NCBI RefSeq assembly: GCF_030010235.1
Contig: NZ_JASCRS010000002.1
Span: forward strand, 248,001 to 312,000
Length of the DNA: 64,000 bases
From: Leucobacter sp. UT-8R-CII-1-4
GTDB lineage: Bacteria; Actinomycetota; Actinomycetes; Actinomycetales; Microbacteriaceae
Direction: 5' to 3'
The notes below the pieces were generated by a model, which made no database searches, was not told the DNA's origin, and saw only the letters and a list, made by a program, of their open reading frames with translations. Position 1 is the first letter of the stretch. Each line of letters begins with the position of its first letter. Below are positions 25,201 to 35,000 of this stretch, piece after piece. The position numbers and the translations under genes are program-made.

Positions 25201-26322
25201 TCAGCTTCTGGGCGTGTCTACAACGCTCTCGAGCAGTCGTGCCGCTGATTCAGCAATGTCGGCATCGCTAGCGGTAAGTGCGAGACGCACATGCTGAGGC
25301 GAATGCTCTCCGTAGAAATATCCCGGTCCTGCAACAATGCCAAGTTCGGCCAGACGGTCGATACTTTGCCAAGCATCTTCACCCCTGGTAGCCCAGAGAT
25401 ACAGCCCGGCTTCACTGCCTTCAATCACAAATCCCGCGGCTTCAAGGGCCGGCTGCAATTGCGCACGACGACGACGGTAGCGGTCGCGCTGCTCAGTCAC
25501 GTGCTGCTCATCTTGCAACGCAGCGATCATCGCCTGCTGCACGGGGCCAGGCACCATCAAACCCGCGTGTTTGCGCACCGTGAGCAGTTTGGCAACGAGC
25601 TCGCGATCCCCCGCCAAGAATGCTGCCCGGTAGCCCGCAAGATTGGATTGTTTACTCAGCGAGTAGATCGCGAGTACGCCGGAATGATCCTCGCCAACGA
25701 CGCGTGGATCAAGCACCGACGGTATCGGCTCTTCGTGCCAGGGCGCGTTCCATCCGAACTCGGCGTAGCATTCATCACCGACGAGGATCGCCCCAAGCTC
25801 GCGCGCCCGCTGCACCGCTGCACGCAACTCGGCCACGTCAAGCACACGTCCGTCAGGGTTGCCCGGTGAGTTGAGCCACACCAAGCGAGTGTTTTCTGGC
25901 CACTCGGCTGGATCATCTGCGGCGACGGCTGTCGCACCAACAAGCGCCGCACCCATCGCATACGAGGGGTACGCGACCCGAGGAAACACAACGGCTTCGC
26001 CAGCTTCAAGGCCAAGCAGCATCGGCAAGAGCGCGACCAGCTCCTTTGAGCCAACCGTCGGCAACACGGCATCGGCGCTCACAGAGACGTTTCGGCGACG
26101 ACGATACCAGTCGGCGATCGCCGCACGCAGTTGAGGAGTGCCCGCCGTAGTTGGATACGCGTGCGCGTCAGTCGCTTCGGCGAGCGCCTCACGAACCGGG
26201 GCCGGCGTGGGATCTACCGGCGAACCGATCGAAAGATTGATTGCCCCGTGCGGGTGTTCCGCCGCTTTCGCCGAGTAGGGCGCCATAGCGTCCCACGGGT
26301 AATCGGGCAGACTCCCCCGCAT
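25201..26322 (-). CDS. dapC: Succinyldiaminopimelate transaminase
   Basis: Protein of 373 aa, PLP-dependent fold type I aminotransferase of the actinobacterial DapC family. The PLP lysine is in IYSLSKQSNLAGYR; NSPGNPDGR and GDECYAEFGW are also typical. It converts N-succinyl-2-amino-6-ketopimelate to succinyl-DAP with glutamate, between the DapD and DapE steps. ATG 26322 lies 2 bp after the ferredoxin gene, so both are in one operon, a standard actinobacterial arrangement. Confidence 0.92.
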   Translation of the reverse strand: MRGSLPDYPWDAMAPYSAKAAEHPHGAINLSIGSPVDPTPAPVREALAEATDAHAYPTTAGTPQLRAAIADWYRRRRNVSVSADAVLPTVGSKELVALLPMLLGLEAGEAVVFPRVAYPSYAMGAALVGATAVAADDPAEWPENTRLVWLNSPGNPDGRVLDVAELRAAVQRARELGAILVGDECYAEFGWNAPWHEEPIPSVLDPRVVGEDHSGVLAIYSLSKQSNLAGYRAAFLAGDRELVAKLLTVRKHAGLMVPGPVQQAMIAALQDEQHVTEQRDRYRRRRAQLQPALEAAGFVIEGSEAGLYLWATRGEDAWQSIDRLAELGIVAGPGYFYGEHSPQHVRLALTASDADIAESAARLLESVVDTPRS

Positions 26323-26324
26323 AA

Positions 26325-26645
26325 CTATTCTCCGAGCTTCGGCAGAGCCGCAACTAGTGGGTGGTCAAAGTCATAGGCGCCAACCTTTGCTGCGCCGCCC
26401 GGCGAACCAATCTCGTCGAAGAACTCGACGTTGGCCTTGTAATAGTCGGCCCAAACATCCGGCAGATCATCTTCGTAGTAGATCGCTTCAACGGGGCAAA
26501 CTGGTTCGCACGCACCGCAATCAACACACTCATCCGGGTGAATGTAAAGCATACGTTCACCCTCGTAGATGCAATCGACTGGGCACTCGTCAATACAAGC
26601 CCGGTCTTTTACGTCTACGCACGGAAGTGCGATTACATATGTCAC
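26325..26645 (-). CDS. fdxA: 7Fe ferredoxin (3Fe-4S/4Fe-4S)
   Basis: Protein of 106 aa. Cysteine pattern: [17 protein letters not shown] for the first cluster, [12 protein letters not shown] for the second, the seven-iron ferredoxin layout. It carries electrons in the cytosol. GTG 26645 is chosen because the family begins MTYVIALPC and a GGGGG stretch lies 8 nt upstream; a GTG six bases earlier is possible. It is the first gene of the fdxA-dapC operon, with TAGGAT about 40 nt upstream as a possible -10 box. Confidence 0.92.
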   Translation of the reverse strand: MTYVIALPCVDVKDRACIDECPVDCIYEGERMLYIHPDECVDCGACEPVCPVEAIYYEDDLPDVWADYYKANVEFFDEIGSPGGAAKVGAYDFDHPLVAALPKLGE

Positions 26646-26703
26646 GAACACGCCCCCTTTTGTCTGCGACTTCTCCAGCTATCCTACTCTCGCGAGCTGT
26701 GCG

Positions 26704-27177
26704 CTATGACCAAAGACTGAGGCCCATACCCAGCCAGCACGCCAAGATCAACACCGGCCCAAACGCCAATCTTTTTCGTTTTCGTACGACGCTCAGCGCC
26801 CCAGCTATGCCCGCAAGCCCGGCAATCGCCAGCGGCACCAAAAGCACTGCGGCAAGTGTTCCCGCCCAACCAGCCATCAAGCCGATGAGGGGCGCGAGTT
26901 TCACGTCACCCGCGCCGAGCGAACTTGGCGCGAGCAACCAAAGCAGCAAAAACACCGCACCGTAACAACAAGCCGCGATAAGACATCTGCGCAGGATCGC
27001 CCAGCCCTGCTCATTCCCAGCGAATAAGGCTGCGCCCGCCAAGAGCCCCGCGACTGCCAAACTCCCCCAGCCAACTATGACGTTGGGCAGACGATGCTCA
27101 CGAAGATCAACCACGACAAGCCAAAGAGACACCACACCAAACACCACGAACGCAGCGATGGTGAGAGCGGTCGTCAT
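26704..27177 (-). CDS. Small A24-family prepilin peptidase
   Basis: Integral membrane protein of 157 aa with about five helices. The two catalytic aspartates of type IV prepilin peptidases are visible: DLREHRLPN near residue 25 and LGAGDVKLAPLIGL near residue 85 (GxGD motif). The N-terminal methyltransferase domain of PilD is absent, so this is the short TadV/CpaA-like form that only cleaves prepilin leaders. No pilin or tad genes are nearby. ATG 27177 is chosen since the first helix starts directly after it; the open frame extends 54 codons upstream into argB. Confidence 0.83.
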   Translation of the reverse strand: MTTALTIAAFVVFGVVSLWLVVVDLREHRLPNVIVGWGSLAVAGLLAGAALFAGNEQGWAILRRCLIAACCYGAVFLLLWLLAPSSLGAGDVKLAPLIGLMAGWAGTLAAVLLVPLAIAGLAGIAGALSVVRKRKRLAFGPVLILACWLGMGLSLWS

Positions 27178-27223
27178 CTTGCGCCCGACTATTGCCCGTC
27201 GAGGGCTGATCCTCGCCCAAACA

Positions 27224-28126
27224 CTACGGAGTGACCTCGGTACCGATGCCGCGTGCCGTGAAGATCTCAAGCAGCACAGAGTGCGGCTCGCGACCATCAA
27301 TAATGGCGGCCTTGTGCACCCCGCCGCGCACCGCGTCAAGGCAGGCCCGCATTTTTGGAATCATGCCTGACTCAAGCTCTGGAAGCAGCGCTTCAAGGTC
27401 GTCAGCAGTAATGCTCGAAACCAGCGAGTCACGGTCTGGCCAGTTTGAATACAGCCCTGCCACATCGGTGAGAATCACAAGTTTCTCGGCACCGAGTGCC
27501 GTAGCGAGGGCGCCAGCGGCCGCATCGGCATTGATATTGAGTGAAGCGCCAGCCTGGTCACCATCTGGGGCGATACCAGCGATTACAGGAATAAGTCCAT
27601 CTTCGAGCATCGAAAGCACCGGTTCGACGCGCACATCGACCACGTCCCCCACCAGCCCAAGATCGATCATCTCGCCATCCACCTCGATCGGGTCACGACG
27701 GCGACCAACAAACAGGCCAGCATCTTCACCCGTGGTGCCCGCAGCAAATGGGCCGTGCGCATTGATCTGCTCGACCAGTTCAGGAGTCACCTTGCCGGTG
27801 AGCACCATACGCACCACATCCATAGCCTCAGGAGTAGTGACCCGGTAGCCGCCCTTAAACTCGCTCTGAATGTCGAGTCGTTTCAACATCTCGCTGATCT
27901 GTGGACCGCCACCGTGCACAACGACCGGGCGAATGCCGGCCAGGCGCAGGTAAACCACATCTTCCGCAAAGGCGCGCAACAGATCTTCGTTCACCATCGC
28001 ATTGCCGCCGAACTTGATCACCATAATGGCGTCGCGAAACTTCTTCAGCCACGGCAGCGATTCGATCAGCACCTCAGTTTTCAGGGCTGCTTCTTCATGC
28101 GGAACAGTGCTTGTCGTTTGAGTCAT
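27224..28126 (-). CDS. argB: Acetylglutamate kinase
   Basis: Protein of 300 aa, amino-acid kinase family. It phosphorylates N-acetylglutamate in arginine synthesis. Conserved segments: [38 protein letters not shown] and ILTDVAGLY. The SD GAGGAG precedes ATG 28126. It is the last gene of argC-argJ-argB, 12 bp after argJ. The usual following genes argD, argF, argR, argG and argH are not here: a prepilin peptidase and fdxA-dapC follow instead. Confidence 0.95.
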   Translation of the reverse strand: MTQTTSTVPHEEAALKTEVLIESLPWLKKFRDAIMVIKFGGNAMVNEDLLRAFAEDVVYLRLAGIRPVVVHGGGPQISEMLKRLDIQSEFKGGYRVTTPEAMDVVRMVLTGKVTPELVEQINAHGPFAAGTTGEDAGLFVGRRRDPIEVDGEMIDLGLVGDVVDVRVEPVLSMLEDGLIPVIAGIAPDGDQAGASLNINADAAAGALATALGAEKLVILTDVAGLYSNWPDRDSLVSSITADDLEALLPELESGMIPKMRACLDAVRGGVHKAAIIDGREPHSVLLEIFTARGIGTEVTP

Positions 28127-28138
28127 CTGGGTTGCTCC

Positions 28139-29302
28139 TCAGGATGAGTACGCTGAGTTTTCGTGCACGTACTCGTTCGTGAGGTCGTTCGTGCGAATGG
28201 TAGCGGTGTGCTCGCCGGCGAACAGTTCGATCAGCACGTGAGTTTTGCGCGGAGTCAAATCGCACTCCTCGTTTGGGCGATCCGGGCCTCCAGCATGGCA
28301 GAGACGCACCCCGTTGAAGCTGACGTCAACCGCATACGGATCGAAAGCAGCCTCAGTCGTGCCGATTGCGGCGAGCACGCGACCCCAGTTTGGATCGTTA
28401 CCGTAGATCGCCGTCTTAAACAGGTTGTTTCGCGCAACCGAGCGAGCCACCTCGACGGCATCTCGCTCGCTCACCGCGCCAGTGACCTCAATATCGATAT
28501 TGTGGCTGGCACCCTCGGCATCGGCCTGCAACTGAGCCGCCAGGCTGTCGCTCACCTCAGCAATAGCGCGAACGAACTCAGCCTCATCGGGGGTCACCCC
28601 GCTCGCACCCGACGCAAGCAGCGTAACCTGGTCGTTGGTCGACATGCAGCCATCGCTGTCAAGCCGATCAAAAGTCGTGCCGGTTGCACCGCGCAGTGCA
28701 CGGTCAAGACCCTCATTGCTCACAACAGCGTCGGTCGTAATCACTACGAGCATGGTGGCAAGACCCGGCGCAAGCATGCCAGCGCCCTTAGCCATTGCGC
28801 CGACAACCCAGCCGGCTTCGCTCTGATAACTGGCCGTCTTCTGCACCGAGTCAGTGGTCAAAATGGCGGCAGGAGCAGTCTCGTCGTTTTCGCTCAGCGC
28901 AGCAAAAAGTGCGGGAACATTGTCGACGATCTTATTACGGAACGTCTGATCACCAGTGCCGATCAGACCAGTGGAGCACACCAGAATCTGCTCTGCGTCT
29001 GAACCTTCGCCAAGCGCCCCTGCTACCGCTTCAGCGGTGAGCTTCGTCGTCTCATAGCCAAAATCACCGGTAAAGCAGTTTGCGCCGCCCGAGTTCAGAA
29101 TGATCGCGTGAGCCGCGCCATTCTGCGCAACCTTCCGACTCCACAGAATTGGGTTTGCTTGCGCTCGATTGCTGGTAAACACCACCGCACTCGCTCGCTC
29201 CGGGCCGTCATTCACGACCAGAGCCAGGTCTGGCTTACCAGTGCTCTTAAGCCCTACAGCGATACCGGCCGAGCGGAATCCCTTTGCGAAGGTGACGGTC
29301 AC
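28139..29302 (-). CDS. argJ: Bifunctional glutamate N-acetyltransferase/amino-acid acetyltransferase
   Basis: Protein of 387 aa that transfers acetyl from N-acetylornithine to glutamate, recycling the acetyl group. The autoproteolytic site with the Thr nucleophile is in KGAGMLAPGLATMLVVITTD. TSNRAQANPI and NGVRLCHAGGP are further family segments. GTG 29302 is used because the conserved N-terminus VTFAKGFRSAGI begins there and a purine-rich SD precedes it; the open frame upstream is 29 codons longer. It is 76 bp downstream of argC. Confidence 0.93.
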   Translation of the reverse strand: MTVTFAKGFRSAGIAVGLKSTGKPDLALVVNDGPERASAVVFTSNRAQANPILWSRKVAQNGAAHAIILNSGGANCFTGDFGYETTKLTAEAVAGALGEGSDAEQILVCSTGLIGTGDQTFRNKIVDNVPALFAALSENDETAPAAILTTDSVQKTASYQSEAGWVVGAMAKGAGMLAPGLATMLVVITTDAVVSNEGLDRALRGATGTTFDRLDSDGCMSTNDQVTLLASGASGVTPDEAEFVRAIAEVSDSLAAQLQADAEGASHNIDIEVTGAVSERDAVEVARSVARNNLFKTAIYGNDPNWGRVLAAIGTTEAAFDPYAVDVSFNGVRLCHAGGPDRPNEECDLTPRKTHVLIELFAGEHTATIRTNDLTNEYVHENSAYSS

Positions 29303-29378
29303 GAGTTGCTCTCTTTCTGTTGAGCGTTCAAAGTAAAGTCTTGACGGAACAGTACGCAACAGCGCACTTACGCACGAG

Positions 29379-30452
29379 CTACGGTGCAACGCCGTTCACG
29401 CTGAGCCCAGTCTGCTCTGCAATGCCGAGCGCAATGTTCGCCGACTGAATCGCCGCGCCAGCGGTACCCTTGGCAAGATTGTCGAGTGCAGCGACCACAA
29501 CGACCCGGCCTGCAGCCTCATCGATAGCGATACCCATTAGGCAAGTGTTTGCGCCGAGAGTATCAGCCGTGCGAGGAAACACGCCCTCAGGCAAGACGTG
29601 CACAAATGGCTCGTCTGCATAGGCCGCCACCCAAGCTTCACGAACCTCGGCAGCAGTCACACCAGTGGCAATACGAGCGGTTGAAGTCGCGAGAATCCCC
29701 CGGCTCATTGGCACAAGCACCGGGGTGAAGCTGAGGCGCGGTTCAGCCTTGCCATCGCGACCAGCACCGGCACCTCGCAACGCCTGCTGAATCTCAGGAA
29801 TGTGACGGTGCGTGCCGCCAACGGCATAGGGATTAGCCGTGCCCATCAGCTCTGCGCCGAGAAGATGCGTTTTCGCGGCCTTGCCTGCACCACTTGGACC
29901 AACTGCGAGCACAGTCACAATGTCGTCAGCCTCGATCACACCGGCAGCAACACCCGGAGCGAGAGAAAGCGCAACAGTGCTGGCGTTGCAGCCCGGCGCT
30001 GCGATCCTCGTCGCGCCAAGCAGCGCTTCGCGCTGTTTCGAAAAGCTGCCGCCCTCGCCCTGCACCAGCAGCTCAGGCACACCGTAGCTCCACGCTTCGA
30101 AATGCTCGCCGCCGTAAAACTTCGCCCAGTCAGCGCTATCACGGAGACGATGATCGGCGCCAGCGTCAACCGCGAGACCAACATTCTTCAGCTGAGCAGT
30201 AAGCGCCCCTGAAGCACCGTGTGGCAGCGCAAAAAACACCACATCGTGGTTATCAAGAATCTCTGGGCTGGTCGCCTGCAGCGTGAGGTGCGCAAGCGAT
30301 CGCAGATGCGGTTGATGCGCAATCAGTGGATCGCCGGCGCTGGAGTGACCCGTCACCGTGCGAATCTCGAACTCGGGATGCGCAGCCAAAAGGCGCAACA
30401 ATTCTCCGCCCGCGTATCCAGAGGCACCTGCAACAGCAACGCTGTAAGTCAT
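29379..30452 (-). CDS. argC: N-acetyl-gamma-glutamyl-phosphate reductase
   Basis: Protein of 357 aa. The N-terminal NADP-binding [18 protein letters not shown] and the catalytic cysteine in APGCNAST are clear, as is GTHRHIPEI. It catalyses step three of arginine synthesis and is first in the argCJB operon. ATG 30452 is preceded by AAGGGTGG about 10 nt upstream; a GTG four codons earlier is the alternative. The 159-bp region up to gltD must contain the promoter, but no convincing ArgR box was recognised. Confidence 0.94.
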   Translation of the reverse strand: MTYSVAVAGASGYAGGELLRLLAAHPEFEIRTVTGHSSAGDPLIAHQPHLRSLAHLTLQATSPEILDNHDVVFFALPHGASGALTAQLKNVGLAVDAGADHRLRDSADWAKFYGGEHFEAWSYGVPELLVQGEGGSFSKQREALLGATRIAAPGCNASTVALSLAPGVAAGVIEADDIVTVLAVGPSGAGKAAKTHLLGAELMGTANPYAVGGTHRHIPEIQQALRGAGAGRDGKAEPRLSFTPVLVPMSRGILATSTARIATGVTAAEVREAWVAAYADEPFVHVLPEGVFPRTADTLGANTCLMGIAIDEAAGRVVVVAALDNLAKGTAGAAIQSANIALGIAEQTGLSVNGVAP

Positions 30453-30611
30453 TAAGAAAACCACCCTTCAGGTACCAAGTTACCGGAGGCGGCATGCTGA
30501 CGGAGCCGAATAACGTGCGAAGAGCGTGCTCGCTGAAGAAAACAGCAAACTTTTCACCGCGTCCCGCACGCTATTCTTTACCGCCCAATGAGCGCTGCCT
30601 GGCTCCCCCGG

Positions 30612-32069
30612 CTACGCGAACGCTCGGTCGTTTGCGCCAACAGGTGAAGGCAATACTGACGGTGCACCGCTCAGAAACGCATCAACCGAAGCCGCAACAG
30701 CACGGCCCTCGGCAATGGCCCAAACGATCAACGATTGACCGCGGCCCGCGTCACCGGCCACAAACACTCCAGACTCAGCGGTGGCAAAGTCAGCGGTACG
30801 AGCGAGTGCGCCACGCTTGGTCGTCTCGACCCCAAGACCGTTTTCTGCAATCGCCTCGGGGCCAGTAAAGCCCATAGCGATCAACACCAGATCCGCGTCA
30901 ATCAGGTGTTCGGTACCGAGGATCGGCTCACGCCCCTGCTCCGTGAACCCAGTCTCGGCGACCATAAGACCGCGCAACTTGCCAAGCTCATCGGCAACGT
31001 ACTCGACGGTTGAGGCAAGATAGCGCCGCTCGCCGCCTTCTTCATGCGAACTCGACACCTCAAAAAGTGTTGGATGCACGGGCCACGGTTGGCTTGTGCT
31101 GCGCACAGTCGGTGGGCGTTTGCCGATGGCGAGATTAGTCACTGATCGGGCACCCTGCCGATGCGCAGTACCCACACAATCGGCACCAGTATCGCCGCCG
31201 CCAATGACGACAACGTGCTTGCCGCGAGCGTGCAGCGCCCCACTCGGTTCAACACCGAGCGTTTCGGCCCGGTTCTGAGCGGTCAGGTAATCCATTGCAT
31301 AGTGAATACCTGCCAGCTCACGCCCCGGCAGTTCAAGCGGCCTCGGCAGAGTTGCTCCCGTCGCAACAACCACGGCGTCATACCGGCGACGAAGCTCAGA
31401 CCAGCTCATGTCTTTGCCGATTTCAATGCCGGTACGAAATCGTGTGCCCTCTTGTTTCATCTGGTCGACACGACGTTCAACCAATTGTTTTTCGAGTTTG
31501 AATGAGGGAATACCGAGCGAAAGAAGACCGCCGACCCGCTCGTCACGTTCGTAAACGGCAACCGTATGTCCGGCCCTCGTAAGTTGTTGCGCTGCGGCAA
31601 GTCCAGCCGGACCAGAGCCCACAATCGCGACAGTTTTTCCGCTCAAACGCTCTGGCAGAATCGGCACGACCCACCCCTCAGCAAAACCCTGGTCAATCAG
31701 TGAGTTCTCAATCTGTTTGATCGTCACAGGGTCTTGATTGATGCCAAGCACACAGGCAGATTCGCACGGCGCAGGGCAGGCCCGACCAGTGAACTCAGGG
31801 AAATTATTGGTCGCGTGCAGGCGGTCAAGCGCTTCTCGTTCGCGGCCCCTCCAGGTGAGGTCATTCCACTCAGGAATGAGATTGCCAAGCGGGCAACCCT
31901 GGTGGCAAAACGCCACTCCACAGTCCATACAGCGGGACGCTTGCCGGGCAACAACCTCAGGGTTCGCCGGATCGACCACCTCGCGCCAGTCCATGAGGCG
32001 AAGCGCAACCGGACGTTTTGCAGCAAGCTCGCGCTCTCGAATCTTCAAAAAACCACGCGGATCAGCCAC
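30612..32069 (-). CDS. gltD: Glutamate synthase small subunit (NADPH)
   Basis: Protein of 485 aa. N-terminal Fe-S cysteines (CMDCGVAFCHQGCPLG and CPAPCESACVLG) are followed by an FAD-binding GSGPAGLAAAQQL and an NADPH-binding GGGDTGADCVG. It passes electrons from NADPH to the large subunit for 2-oxoglutarate amination. GTG 32069 overlaps the last 8 bp of gltB, so translation is coupled and stoichiometry kept. Confidence 0.95.
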   Translation of the reverse strand: MADPRGFLKIRERELAAKRPVALRLMDWREVVDPANPEVVARQASRCMDCGVAFCHQGCPLGNLIPEWNDLTWRGREREALDRLHATNNFPEFTGRACPAPCESACVLGINQDPVTIKQIENSLIDQGFAEGWVVPILPERLSGKTVAIVGSGPAGLAAAQQLTRAGHTVAVYERDERVGGLLSLGIPSFKLEKQLVERRVDQMKQEGTRFRTGIEIGKDMSWSELRRRYDAVVVATGATLPRPLELPGRELAGIHYAMDYLTAQNRAETLGVEPSGALHARGKHVVVIGGGDTGADCVGTAHRQGARSVTNLAIGKRPPTVRSTSQPWPVHPTLFEVSSSHEEGGERRYLASTVEYVADELGKLRGLMVAETGFTEQGREPILGTEHLIDADLVLIAMGFTGPEAIAENGLGVETTKRGALARTADFATAESGVFVAGDAGRGQSLIVWAIAEGRAVAASVDAFLSGAPSVLPSPVGANDRAFA

Positions 32070-35000
32070 GAGTCACCTCCAAAATTTGTGACCAAGCAAG
32101 CTCCCCGTCGGGGTCACGCCCCTCAGCACGAGCCTGCTCATGAATATCAAGCACTCGCGCGTAATCGCGAGGGATCAAGTGCGTAAAACGAGCCCAAAGC
32201 CGTTCCGGGTCAAGCGCTATGTCGGCCAGCAACTCGGCCGCCAACTGCGAACCCGTCTGCTCAAGGTGACGCTGCAATAGCCGCAATACCCGCTCTCGCC
32301 GAGGCTGATCGAGTGCCTGCAGCACAAGCGATCCGCTGAGCAGCTCTGCCGCGTTCACATTGAGCGGGTCAAGATCTAGCAGCACAGCTTCACCGCCAGA
32401 CATACCGGCACCAATATTGCGGCCAGTCGCACCAAGAATCAGCGCGAAGCCGCCCGTGAAGTATTCGAGGGCATGATCGCCGGTGCCCTCAACCACCGCA
32501 GTCGCGCCCGAACCGCGCACCAAGAATCGCTCACCAACAGTGCCAGCGATCCAAAGCTCACCACTGGTTGCGCCGTAACCGATCACATTGCCTGCGATCA
32601 CGTTGCCCGCCGCAGAGTGACCGGCGTTCGGGTGCGGACGCACCGTAATCTCACCACCAGACAGCCCCTTGCCGACATAGTCATTGGCGTCGCCAACGAG
32701 CCGCAGCGTGATGCCGGCCGGTAGAAAAGCTCCGAGTGATTGGCCGGCTGATCCGGTGAGCGTCACATCAATCGTGCCGCCCGGAAGCCCATCTGCCCCG
32801 AATCGTTTGGTGAGTTCGTGGCCGAGCATGGTGCCAACTGCCCGATCAATATTGCGAATAGAAAGCGCAATATGCTTCGGCTCACGATTCAACAGCGCAG
32901 CCTCGGCCGCAACGATCAGCTGGTGATCAAGGTGCGAGTCGAGGTCGTGCTGCTGCGCAACGCCGTGTTTACGTGGCTCATCTTCATCGAATATCGGACC
33001 GCGCAAGATGGGCGTGAGATCCAGGCCCTCGGCTTTCCAGTGCCGCACGGCTTCATCAAGGTCGAGTGCGGCCGTATCGCCGACCGCTTCGTCAAGCGTT
33101 CGGTACCCGAGAGCAGCAAGAATCTCACGCACCTCCTCAGCAATAAACGTGAAGAAGTTCACCACGTGTTGAGCCTGACCTGTATACCTGCTGCGCAGTT
33201 CAGGGTTTTGGGTGGCAACTCCCACCGGGCAGGTATCAAGGTGGCACACCCGCATCATGATGCAACCCGAAACAACCAAAGCTGAAGTCGCAAAGCCGAA
33301 TTCTTCAGCCCCAAGGAGCGCAGCGATCACCACATCGCGACCAGTTTTCAACTGACCGTCAACCTGCACAATCACCCGTTCACGGAGCCCGTTAAGCATC
33401 AGCGTTTGTTGCACCTCAGCAAGACCCAACTCCCAGGGCGCACCCGCGTGTTTCAGCGAATTCATTGGGCTCGCACCGGTACCGCCATCGTGACCAGAGA
33501 CCAGCACCACATCGCTCAACGCCTTCGCCACACCGGCCGCCACCGGGCCGATACCCGATTGCGACACAAGTTTCGTCGAAATGCGCGCGGCAGGGTTTGC
33601 TCGCTTCAGATCAAAAATCAGCTGCTTCAGGTCTTCAATCGAATAGATGTCGTGATGCGGCGGTGGCGAAATAAGGCCCACACCGGGCGTCGCATGCCGA
33701 GTTTTGGCGATCCACGGATACATCTTTTGCGGTGGAAGCTGCCCACCCTCACCCGGCTTCGCGCCCTGAGCCAACTTGATCTGAATTTCATCGGCATGAG
33801 TGAGATACATGCTGGTCACGCCGAAACGTCCAGAAGCGACCTGTTTGATAGCGCTTCGGCGCGCTGGATCCACCAGCCGCTCGTCGCTCTCACCGCCCTC
33901 GCCGGTATTCGACTTGCCACCGATCTGATTCATGGCGATGGCAAGCGTCTCATGAGCCTCAGGCGAAATAGAACCGTAGCTCATGGCACCGGTCGCGAAT
34001 CGGCGCATAATGTTTTCGATCGGCTCAACCTCGCTCAACTCAACCGCGGGCCGTTGCGGCGCAAAGCGAAACAGGCCGCGCAACGTCATCAAACGCTCTT
34101 GTTGCTCGTTCACCCGGGCGGTGTATTCGGCAAAGATTTCTCGCTTGCCACTCTGTGTAGCGTGCTGCAATTTAAATATGGTTTGCGGATCAAAAAGGTG
34201 CGGTTCTTCGCCGCGACGCCAACGATACTCACCGCCGGTCGCGAGCCGCTGATGCGCAAACGCCGCCTGATTATCTGGGTATGCTCTGCGGTGCCGCGCA
34301 GCAACCTCAGCCGCCAACACATCAAGGCCAACACCACCGAGTTTTGAAGAGGTACCAGTGAAGTAGCGTTCAACAAGCTCTCTTGCGAGACCGACAGCTT
34401 CAAATGTTTGCGCCCCGCAATAGCTTGCCACTGTAGAGATACCCATTTTGCTCATCACTTTGAGCAGCCCCTTGCCGAGCGCCTTAATCAGGTGATGTAC
34501 CGCTTCGTCAGCTTCAAGATGTTCAATCTCACCGGATCGCACCAGCGCTTCAACACTCTCCATCGCAAGATACGGGTTCACTGCCGCCGCCCCATAACCA
34601 ATCAGCGCAGCAACGTGATGTACCTCGCGCACATCGCCCGCCTCAGCAACGAGAGCAACCCGCATACGCGTGCCCTCGCGAATGAGATGGTGATGCACAG
34701 CAGAAACCGCAAGAAGCGATGGGACCGGAGCCAAATCTTTGTCGCTATCGCGATCAGAAATGATCAAAAACTCGGCGCCAGCCTCGACCGCGGCACTCGC
34801 CTCACGGCACATCGCTTCGAGTCGATCCGCAAGCCCACGAGCATGGTAATCAACCGGGTAAAGACCCCGGATCGTGACCGTGCGCTCACGCACAGGGTCA
34901 TCCCCGAAATGCTGAATTCTGGCGAGATCGTCATTGTCAATCACCGGGAAATCAAGCATCACCTGCCGAGCATGCTCAGGCCCCTGATCAAGCAGATTCG

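Noticed and set aside
30453-30480. AGGGTGG upstream of argC as a T-box riboswitch
   Set aside because: Only the AGGGTGG core matches; the rest of the T-box consensus, the specifier loop and a terminator are missing. It is more likely the SD region.
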